In this document: one piece after another, positions 55,450-64,000 of the stretch
Numbering within the stretch: the stretch's first letter is position 1
Layout of the letters: every line of letters starts with the position of its first letter
From: Ceratotherium simum simum
Taxonomy: Eukaryota; Chordata; Mammalia; Perissodactyla; Rhinocerotidae
Length of the DNA stretch: 64,000 nt
Assembly (NCBI RefSeq): GCF_000283155.1
Contig: NW_004454180.1
Location: forward strand, 14,655,632 to 14,719,631
Reading direction: 5' to 3'
Notes under the pieces: generated by a model
Seen by the model: the letters and a program-made list of their open reading frames with translations, nothing else
What the model was told of the DNA's origin: nothing
Database searches by the model: none
Translations under genes and position numbers: made by a program

Positions 55450-55880
55450 CTTAGGCTAGACTCTTCTCATTTTGTTGTTAGCGTTGTAGAGTGGATTCTG
55501 ACTCCTAGTGACCCTGGGTACAGCAGAGCAGAACCCTGCCCGGTCTTTTTGCCCCATCCTCTCATCTTCTGTGCTGTATCAAACAATGCTCCACTGCTAT
55601 TCATAGGGTTTTCATGGCCAATTTTTCAAAGTGGGTGACCAGGTCCTTCTTCCTAGTCTTAGTCTGGAAGCTCTGCTGAAACCTGTCTACCGTGGGTGAT
55701 CCTGCTGGTATTTGAAATATTGGTGGCGTAGCTTTCAGCATCACAGCAACACGCAGCCACCACAGTATGACAACTGACAGATCGGTGGTGTGGTTCCCTG
55801 ACCAGGAAATGAATCTGGGCTGTGGTGGTGAGAGCACTGAGTCTTAAACACTAGACCATCAGGGCTGGCTTCTCCTCTCG
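55450..55880 (-). mobile_element. tRNA-headed SINE with an RTE-like tail
   Basis: On the minus strand it begins at the right end with a tRNA-like head (agccagccctgatggtctag, then gtttaagactcagtgctctc). It has a body with 'tgtcagttgtcatactgtgg' and 'atgaaaaccctatgaatagc', and ends 'ctaggagtcagaatccactc' and 'aacgctaacaacaaaat'. The 'agtcggaatcgactc...aacaacaa' style ending is shared with RTE/BovB-mobilised SINEs and with the LINE end at 7868. The minus frame at 55601-55837 is not a gene. Confidence 0.7.
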
Positions 55881-56776
55881 TTGATCCAGTTGAAAAGGTG
55901 ATATCAGATGAATTCTGCTTTTGGAACAGTCTTAATCTGCAGTGCTCCCCTAATCTATTCTTTCCTCTTTTTCTTTTTTACTTCTTTTCCAATTAGCTGA
56001 AGACAAATGTTTATTTGCAAATCTGTACCTCTCAATTTATATAGAACCTCTCTCCATGTTTAGAGACAACCTAAAATAATATCTGTTGTTCTCTAGTTTT
56101 ATCACTTGTTTAAAAATGATAAACAACTTCTGATTAATGATTATATTTGTTTATCTTTGATCCTTCCAAAAATCTCACTAAAATAAAAATAAAGGAATAA
56201 AATTAAGTATAAACCCACAGGAGGAAAAATAATGTGAGAAGATATTATTGAAGAGGGGAGATCAACAAATTTGGAAAGAAGTAAAGCAGATAAATGAATC
56301 CTGGGAAGCCTCAGGAATACACCAAGATCTAAAAAGGTGGGAGTAGTGGCTAGAATTGAAAATGGAAAGATTATTCAAAAGTCCGAAAAAACAGGCTTTA
56401 GCCTCCCTCATCCCCTCATCCCCCACTACCCAGCCACACAACTACCCACACAGCACGCCCACCACCTGCCTCTTCCCGTCTAGGGATCTATCACCCTCCC
56501 AAGCAGGCTTCAGGCTCCTGGATGGATTTCTTTCTATCTTTGGCAAGAGCCAGATGTTCATTTTCTGGACAAATTAAACCATAGAGAATCCACACTGGGG
56601 GAAACAATGCATATCAGGGAATGGGAAGTGAGCCTCTGCAGAAAACAGGGAGAATGTGTGAAATTCCTATAAATATCAAGATATCTCAGCCCTATTCTCT
56701 GCTCCCAGAAGAGATCATCTTACAGGAAATTGAAATGTGTTACCAATGTTACCAATGTGTCTACTTCCCTTTAGGG
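55881..56776. other. Non-coding DNA, nothing recognised
   Basis: No gene. A C-rich stretch lies near 56400-56480. Confidence 0.4.
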
Positions 56777-57272
56777 GAGCAGAATAGTGACCCCCTAAAG
56801 ATGTCCCTGATCCCCCAAATCTGTGAATATGTTATATTACGTGGCAAGGGGGAATTAAGGTGGCAGATGGAATTAAGTTTACTTTTCTGCTGACTTTAAG
56901 TAAGAAGATTATTCTGGATTGTCTGAGGGGCCCAATGTAGTCATAGGGTCTTTTAAATGTGGAAGAGAGAAGCAGAAAAGTCAGGGTCACAGTGATGAGA
57001 TGTGAGAAAGACTCAACCAGCTACTGCTGGATTTGAAAAAGGAAGGAGACCAGGAGCAAAGGAATGTGGTGAGTCTCTGGAAAGAGAACAGGCAAGAAAA
57101 TGATTCTTCTGCAGCGCCTGTAGAAAGAAATGCAGTCCAACCTACACCTTGATTTTAGCCCCATGAGACCCATTTTAGACTTTTGAACTAGAGAAATATA
57201 AGATAATTTTGTGTTGGTTTAAGTCACTAAGTTTGTGGCAATTTGTTACAGCAGTCATAGAAAACTGATACG
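56777..57272 (+). mobile_element. MLT1-type solo LTR
   Basis: 'agaatagtgaccccctaaag', 'gaatatgttatattacgtgg', 'aaggtggcagatggaattaa', 'ttattctggattgtctgagg', 'gtcataggg' and the end 'atttgttacagcagtcatag' plus aaaactgatac are in MLT1 order. Confidence 0.88.
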
Positions 57273-57369
57273 AAGGGTCTGGCCAAAATAAAAGGCCAAA
57301 AAATACTAAGACTGGGACAGCTGGGTCCCTTGCCTTTCGCCCTGCAGTAGCAAAGCCTGAAGTCAACAA

Positions 57370-57840
57370 CCATCCCTGGTGGCGTAGTGGTTAAGTCTGG
57401 GCGCTCTGCTTCTTTAAATAATTTTATTTATTTATTTTTCCCCCAAAGCCCCAGTAGATAGTTGTATGTCATAGCTGCACATCCTTCTAGTTGCTGTATG
57501 TGGGACGTGGCCTCAGCATGGTCGGAGAAGCGGTGCGTTGGTGCACGCCCGGGATCCGAACCCTGGCCGCCAGTAGCGGAGTGCGCGCACTTAACCGCCA
57601 AGCCACAGGGCCGGCCCCCTGGGCGCTCTGCTTCTGCTGCCCAGGCCGGGGTTTGCAGGTTCGGATCCTGGGCGTTCACCTACTCACCACTCATCAAGCC
57701 ATGCTGTGGCAGTGTCCCGCTACAAAAAATAGAGGAAGAGGGTAACAAGTGTTAGCTCAGGGCTAATCTTTCTCAGCAAAAGGAGGAAGATTGGCAATGG
57801 ATGTTAGCTCAAGGCCAAACTTCCGCACCAAAAAACAAAC
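57370..57840 (+). mobile_element. Outer ERE SINE, split by a second ERE
   Basis: Left part 57370-57412 (ccctggtggcgtagtggtta) and right part 57619-57840 (B box ggttcggatcc, two 'gttagctca' modules, acaaacaaac tail). The ends carry related flanks: aaccatccc at the left and aaccattcc at the right. Confidence 0.93.
57413..57618 (-). mobile_element. Inner ERE SINE, reverse orientation
   Basis: Tail tttaaataattttatttatt, body ccccagtagatagttgtatg, B-box complement gggatccgaaccc, head 'agggccggcccc'. It duplicated 16 bp of the outer ERE, ctgggcgctctgcttc, at 57397-57412 and 57619-57634. Confidence 0.96.
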
Positions 57841-57959
57841 AAACAAACCATTCCTCTCATTTCAAACCATCCCCCTCACATACTCAGGCGCAGTCTCCAA
57901 TTAGCATCAAGAGCTGTTGTCTTGAGTCTGAACAGACAACTGACTATCTTCAGCAACCT

Positions 57960-59530
57960 CCAACATACAAAATAGAAATAAATATTTTTTACAAAGATAA
58001 AATCAAATGCAGAAGAAACAGAAATGTGGAAGACAGAAAAAATGTGTTTAAAAATCTATAATTAATATAATCAGAAAGCTAAGCGAGATATTGTATCTGT
58101 AAATCAAGAAGAGTATGTTATTGAAGAAAAAGAAGAAGTGGAGAGGAAGAAGGAAAAGAATAAAAATTCATAGAAGTTAGAAACATGTCAGCAGAAATTT
58201 TTTAAATTAATAGAATGTTTAGAACATAAAGTTGGGGAAATCACTCAGAAAAAACTGTATGAAAGGCAAAAAGACAAGCTACAGGAGAGGAAAAATAAGA
58301 AAATCAAGCATGCCAACATAGGAGGTCCAAAATCAGAACAACAAGAATTCCAGAGAGAGAGAGAGAGAGAGAGAGCAAACTGATAAGAGAAAATGATCAA
58401 AGAAATAACATAAGAAAATATCCTGTTACTGAAGAACATGTTCCTGCTGAGTTCTTGGTACAATGAACAAAAAGAGACAGACATCAAAGCACATAACGAT
58501 AAGACCTCAGAACACCCTTGGTAGAGGTTAGGCCTTCCAGAGAGAAAGCAGAGATCTCACTCAAGGAAAACTTAACTGCAAGTTCAGGATGCCAGAAGAG
58601 TGGAGAAACACCTTCAATACTCCAAGAGTAAATGTTTAGCCTTGAATTATTTACCTGCTCAAAACTATCAATTGAATGTGAGTGAATAAAAATGTATTAG
58701 GCAAGCAAGTTCTCAAAGAATGGCCCTCCAGTGTATGATTTCCTCTACAAAAATGAGAGAGTACACCAAAGGAGGCGAAGTCTTTGGTTCAAAAAATAGT
58801 CAACACAAGGGAGAGGCGAGGGGAATTCCTAGGAAGACAGCTATGCAGAGGACCTAGAAAGCAGACTGTGTCATTGGAAAACGAGGACAGATGGGGTGAG
58901 GGGATGGCACAAAAAATGGAAGCAAACAAGCAAGAAAGAGGAACTTGTTATGTTTGACTCTATTGATATGTTTTTCACTTCAGTGGGATAGTTTAATTAA
59001 AAGATTAATAATTAAGATTTTGGAGGGTAAATAACATGTGTACAGTAGGTAAAGCAAACTTATAACAACAACAGCAAAATAAGACAATAATTAACTCAGG
59101 AAGGGAAAGTTATAGAAGAAAGGAAATGTAATCATAATACATTACATATTCATCCATAAACAGCATTTATAGGAACACCACAATGTAAACAATTTATGTT
59201 GATTTAACCAAAAATTGTGATATAATAGTATTTAGAGGATGGGAGGGGGAGTGGAAGAGTGCTAAATCCTTATCGTCTAGAGTTGGGAGGTAATAAATAA
59301 CGTTTAAAATCAATAACTATATATGGCACTAAAAGCATTAAGAAACATGATGGTAGAGTCTAGAAAACATAGCTAAAAGAATTAAAGTGGTTATTGCTGG
59401 GGAGACGAACTAGGAGGAGCAGGAAAAGACTAGGACTCTCCACTAGGAGAGGTGGAGTAGAGGACTTCCATGTTTGCATTTATCTTTTAAAATTATATGC
59501 ATATACTACTTTGATAAAAAAATTAAAATA
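57960..59530 (+). mobile_element. HAL1 / old L1-derived 3' region
   Basis: 'agaagagtggagaaacacct', 'ctcaaagaatggccctccag', 'atgagagagtacaccaaagg' and 'gggagaggcgaggggaattc' follow the HAL1 order (ORF1 end, then the half-LINE 3' region). It ends 'ttatatgcatatactacttt' and an A-rich tail. A (GA)n tract lies at 58352-58375. All frames are broken. Confidence 0.7.
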
Positions 59531-60369
59531 AAAAATGGCTAAAGTATTTACTAAGTTGTGAGCCACATTGAGAGAATTATTATACATAAGCCTCTTTCCT
59601 CCTTCCATGAAATAGAGCTACACATAGCAATAGTGGTCATTTTTATTGCTAGCAGGCTTGAGTTATGAGTTTCCACATCTTTAAAACTCATATTGATTAC
59701 CTGAGTCATTTTTTTTTAATTGGGAAAGACTAATAAACCATCCAGTGGTAAATATTATCTGTCATCTAAGACAAATGAGCATTTCTTTGTTAATTATGCT
59801 TAAAACACAAGTATAAATAGCTTTACCTCAACTACAAAAAACAAATATTTGATGCATACCGAAAAGTAGAGATGTTACCTCAATGAGATTTTCTTATCCC
59901 CTTCTTTCCTTCCTTTTCTTTTTCTTTTTACACATCTTCATTTTCCCATTTTAAAAACTTGACTAGATACTTCTCTTATAATCAAGAAATACATATATTA
60001 CTTTAAAACTCAATGTAAAATAAAATATAAACATTCAAAATTTTGTATACAACATATAATATATACACACGTAAGAGAAAGACAATGATAATACACCAAA
60101 TTTTAATGATGATTATTTTTTCTGGTAGGATAAGAGCCTTTTTTCTCTCTTCTAATTTTCTCTATTTTTCAAACTTCAGTAACATTTTAGTACTTCTAAG
60201 TATTAAGTAAAGTCAATAATATTTTCCTTAAGGATAATGCTCGCAACTTCTTTAATTTTAACCCATACTACTTTAAGGCAGGCAGTAAGTGTATGTGAAG
60301 GGAGCTGCTGTATGCAGGTAGCCAATTGCAAGCACATTTGGAATAAGGCTATAAGGGGTATTGTGGTAA
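59531..60369. other. AT-rich non-coding DNA
   Basis: No gene or clear repeat. Confidence 0.4.
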
Positions 60370-60800
60370 TTTCTCCAACTTTAATTCTCCTCCTGCCCAT
60401 TGTGTGGCAGCCTTTTGGGTGTGATGGGATTTATAGCATCTCCTGCTTCAGGGACTGGTCCTGCTGTGTTAAATTGATTAGGGTAAGCCCATTTCCCTTG
60501 GCACCAGCATTGGTTCAGGAACAGACTAACTCAGGGCTAAGCCAGTCAATGCATGGCATTCCCTGGCCATAGTCATTGGCTCAGGCTGGTCTAATCTCCT
60601 TAGGACTGGAATTTTGTTCCTGCTTTCTGGAACAGCAGTCTCTCTCCCTATCTGTATCCTGGCAGCCACCTTGAGAAGTTAGTGCAGAGGCAAAACCAAA
60701 ACACAGAGGAGAATAGAATAGAAAGAATCACAGAAAAATAGAGCCAGAGTCCTGTTTAAACCATACCTGTGCGATGAGGCCCACCACAAGATCCAGACTT
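60370..60800. mobile_element. Old LTR-like repeat (MLT1-type text), tentative
   Basis: 'cattggttcaggaacagact', 'agtcattggctcaggctggt' and 'tcctggcagccaccttgaga' resemble old MaLR LTR interiors. Boundaries and name are uncertain. Confidence 0.35.
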
Positions 60801-60889
60801 TTTATTTACTTGAAACAATAAATCACCTTTACTGTTTAAGCAGGAGGAGTCAAACTTTGCAAACCAAGTATCTTACCTGATAACAAAGG

Positions 60890-61060
60890 AAGAGAAAATT
60901 CTGAGTATTTCTTATGTGCCAGGTATATTATACATGTTATCTCATTGAATCTGCACAAAACCATGCTGTTACATTTTATTACTCTCATTTCCAAGTCAGG
61001 AAACTAGTGAGAGTGATGTTGGTAAATTATCCAAGGTCAAAACCTAGTAATAATTTTGCT
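60890..61060 (-). mobile_element. MIR, reverse orientation
   Basis: 'gtatttcttatgtgccaggt', 'acatgttatctcattgaatc', 'tctcatttccaagtcaggaa' and 'aaattatccaaggtcaaaac' follow the reversed MIR core. Confidence 0.75.
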
Positions 61061-62749
61061 AATTTTTATTTTGCCAGAACATTTTTAAAAAGTACCATGT
61101 TTTATCACAACAATTGTATAAAAGAAAGAACATTCTAGTGAAAAATTAAGATGGCCATGGTCTGAGAACAAAAGACAGTCCTCAAGAAAAGACTGTTGCC
61201 ATCATTACCAGGATATTTTCACTGTAGACGAGTGCAAGTTCCATCATGGGTGCCAGGCCAGCTGCATAAAAAGTCATGTTCTGACTCAGCAGGACTTGAG
61301 TAAGTTCTGGAAATGGGGTTTATCAAAAGTACTCCAGGTAATTCTGATGAGCAGTCATGATGGAGAAGTACTATTCTGGGAGACACAAGGTATGCTTCAA
61401 CTGGAACAGGTCCCTATTTCCTGCTTTCCCCAGAAGTTTTTTTCCTGTTCTCCAGTCCATTAACCACAAGCTCGCAGAAAACCAACAGTGGCATGACTAT
61501 TCCTAAAGACCTCACACCTCAGATACTTACCCTGGAAGGTGGGCAGTAATTCAACCTGATCCAAAATAATTTATGATTGCCCACTCTTCATCAGTAATTT
61601 TATCTGAATATATTATATTCTTCAGGGGAATAGGATTAGATTGCATTTTGAAAATAGCTTCAATGATTCCTATGGTCTGATGATAAGGATGATGATAATA
61701 CAATTCAGGTCACTAAAAAATTGTTCAATAGTTGACACTTTCTATGTTCTTTTTTTTCCCCAGTTTCCAAGATCAAAGACTTATTGTGTTAATTGCTAGA
61801 GCTCAGCTATCATGTGCTGCTTTCTCACTTTCTCTTATTCTCTCTCTAGCTCTTTCTCTCTCTCTTCTCTCCTCCCTCCTCTGCACCTTGCCTCTGCTAC
61901 TGACGTTTTTGCCTCTGTCCTTCACTCTGCTAACCTTCCCAGTGTGAAAAGATCTGATTATGTTGGTTTGTCATGACCCAATAAGGTGCACTCCTGTTGG
62001 GCAGTTTTTGGCTCGGGTACTGATCCCTTGTTCTGATAAATAAGTATCAAGGAAGCAGGACTGGCTTCACTCCAAGCACTCAGCTTCTTTTCTCCAAAAG
62101 ATTTAGTAGAGGACTGTAGCTGGCAGGTCTTCCGAGGCTCCATAACCCCTTGAATACAATCTGGTTTAGCAAGCTGCTGAAAGATCCCCAAGCAAGATTT
62201 ATCTAGGAAGAGGGACAGAGCAACGAGATATAGATATTGTAAACAATGACTACTCTCACCTTTCTCCTTTAAAATAGAGAGATGACAGTATTGTCCTTGA
62301 AATGTCTAGATTTTCTCAACCACGTAGGGAGGGGAAAGCCCAGTCAGGTGTTTATTGGCAACTGTAGCAACCTTAGAATGAATGCTTGAAGGTGTGATAA
62401 CTTGATTCCCTGCGTCCACACTGCCTTCACGACATGACTCCTGCCAACCTCTGCAGTCTCTTCTCTCACTATTCTACACATACAGAATGCCTAGTGATAT
62501 CTAATTATTTGCAGTTCTCTGATGGTTCCATACACTTGCAGAAGAGCTCTCTCTGCCTTTACAAACTTTATTCATCTGGCTGACTTCTACTTGAATTCAA
62601 GATTCAACATAAGCACGATCTCCTCCTTGAAACCTCATGAGTGTTCTTGGCAGCCATCTGTGGGAGACACTGTTCCTTGCCAACACAAAAGCTATTCCCC
62701 TTTTATTCTTTCAAATGGAGCCCCAAATTTGTTCAGAAATCAGGCAACA
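61061..62749. other. Non-coding DNA with a CT-rich tract at 61811-61885
   Basis: No gene. The pyrimidine tract (ctctctagctctttctctc) gives a low-complexity plus-strand frame that is not a gene. Confidence 0.45.
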
Positions 62750-63110
62750 ATCCCTAGTTCTCAGGCAAGGTGGCTCCAGTAACCGGTCTAAGCACTGTCA
62801 CGGGACTAAGTTGTAACCAATAAGATGTAAAGAGAAGTCTGTTGAGGGTTTCAAGGAAGGGTTTTCTCTCCTTAATGATAGGACAACATACAAGGAGAAA
62901 CTCACTTGCCCATATCACCTCCTTCCTGCTGCATTTTAACACTTTTTTGCTAGGACAACTGCGCCAGAACATTTTTGTGGTGCAGCCATTATTTGAGTTT
63001 GAGGGGAAGGTCAGCAGAATTGCAAAGATGGCAGCCTTAATGTCATTGAGCCACTGAACCTGAATTTGTGGAAACCACTGCTAGTTGATTCTTTTATTGC
63101 TTGCAGCTGA
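62750..63110 (+). mobile_element. Old LTR-like repeat (MLT1-type text), tentative
   Basis: 'ccaataagatgtaaagagaa', 'gtctgttgagggtttcaagg', 'agatggcagccttaatgtca' and 'ttgagccactgaacctgaat' recall old MLT1-type LTRs. Confidence 0.45.
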
Positions 63111-63939
63111 AAACATTCCTGTTACCTCCTCTGAGTTCATAAATGCAATCACTGAAGTGTCCCTGTCATCTCTTCAGAATCAGCTCTGCCCGAGAGTGAA
63201 AACATCTTCACTCTTAAGCAGTGCTGTAATATTGACAACAGGAAAGCCTCTGTAACTGAGTATATTTGGACACATACTGACTATGCCAATAAAAATAAGG
63301 CAGCTATACTGGCAAAAAGATCACATGCTATGGTTGAGTGGTAGAGTTTAGTATAAACCCATATTGACCAGGCAAATTGTCTTTGCAGTATGCCTGCATA
63401 CAGAAATACAAGAAGGAAGATTTTCAGCTGAGTAGAAACAAAAATAATTTCTGGTCTAATGATTTTCAAAGTCTCCCTGAAAGAAGATCAAACCTCACAT
63501 TATGGGAGCCAAAAATCACCCATCAGCAGCTATATATGTTTCTTGGTCTATATTATTTCTGTCCCAGACACTGGAAGTCTGGACTTCTCCCAGAGAAGAG
63601 AACTGTCATCCTGTCACATGATTGCAATTGGCAAATCTTACCAAGAAAGTTTGGCAGATTCTTAGAACAGGACTAACATATGTTTTATATATGTGTGGGT
63701 AGGTGTATATATAGCCATCTATCTACATACATATATGTATACTTATTTATTTATAAGCCTTGGTTAAAGTTAGAAAAATTAATTTAGATGCATATGGATA
63801 AGGCACACAAATTAGCACTAGTTTAAAAGGAATTAGTATAATCCTTAAAGAAAGCATTCTGATTTTTTTAAAGTAAAAATGCCAATGCAAATTTTAAAAG
63901 TAGAACATCATGTTAATAACTTTTTATCTTTAGGTTATT
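63111..63939. other. AT-rich non-coding DNA
   Basis: No gene. An alternating TA/TG-rich stretch lies at about 63680-63740. Confidence 0.4.
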
Positions 63940-64000
63940 GCTCATTTATATCAATGATTCATTCACTCATTCAACAAGTGTTTATGAAGCTCACTACAAA
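63940..64000 (-). mobile_element. L2 LINE 3' end, reverse orientation, cut by the window edge
   Basis: 'gattcattcactcattcaac' followed by 'aagtgtttatgaag' is the reversed L2 terminus. The element continues beyond the window. Confidence 0.7.

Noticed and set aside
1..64000. CRISPR arrays, phage, plasmid or bacterial defence systems
   Set aside because: The window is vertebrate DNA. Regular repeats are microsatellites and dispersed SINEs, and no such system is present.

Overview
This window is mammalian nuclear DNA with no protein-coding exon that I can support. Its most informative young repeats are 17 copies of a tRNA-headed SINE that I recognise as the equine repetitive element (ERE) family. 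That places the organism in the odd-toed ungulates (horse, ass, zebra, rhinoceros or tapir); I cannot narrow it further by eye. Older mammal-wide repeats (MIR, L2, L1, HAL1, MLT1-type LTRs, hAT fragments) fill much of the rest. All long open frames trace to CpG-rich DNA, SINEs, microsatellites or chance.

Two landmarks stand out. The first is a CpG island at about 5.39-6.48 kb with a textbook splice donor on the minus strand (exon end at 6100), which marks a promoter and non-coding first exon of a gene running leftward out of the window. The second, about 32 kb to the right, is a convergent pair of intact tRNA genes: tRNA-Gly(GCC) at 38109-38179 (+) and tRNA-Ala(CGC) at 38481-38552 (-), next to a second, smaller CpG island at 38.69-39.06 kb. 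From memory, the human interval between NR4A2 and GPD2 on 2q24.1 holds an Ala-CGC/Gly-GCC pair in the same mutual order and spacing, about 34 kb upstream of the GPD2 first exon. I therefore infer that the left CpG island is the GPD2 (mitochondrial glycerol-3-phosphate dehydrogenase) promoter, that positions 1-6099 lie in its first intron, and that the right part runs toward NR4A2. This synteny call is an inference and needs an alignment.

Layout: 1-6.1 kb, putative first intron; 5.39-6.48 kb, CpG-island promoter; 6.5-38 kb, intergenic DNA rich in EREs, MIR, L2 and L1 pieces, with an RTE-type LINE C-terminus at 7.9-8.2 kb; 38.1-39.1 kb, tRNA pair and orphan CpG island; 39-41 kb, a stretch poor in recognisable repeats that contains a perfect DR5 nuclear-receptor element; 41-64 kb, dense nested repeats (ERE into MER5A, two EREs at one target site, ERE into ERE, hAT into L2), an ERE-borne GGAA/GAAA microsatellite, a SINE whose tail resembles the RTE end, MLT1-type LTRs and a HAL1 tail.

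The window holds no bacterial-type system, CRISPR array or operon. The best leads are regulatory and evolutionary: the tRNA/CpG cluster, the DR5 element and a tandem TCAAGGTCA pair in a region probably flanked by a nuclear-receptor gene, the RTE LINE/SINE partnership, an unnamed repeat present twice (31.7 and 33.0 kb), and the SINE insertion histories.
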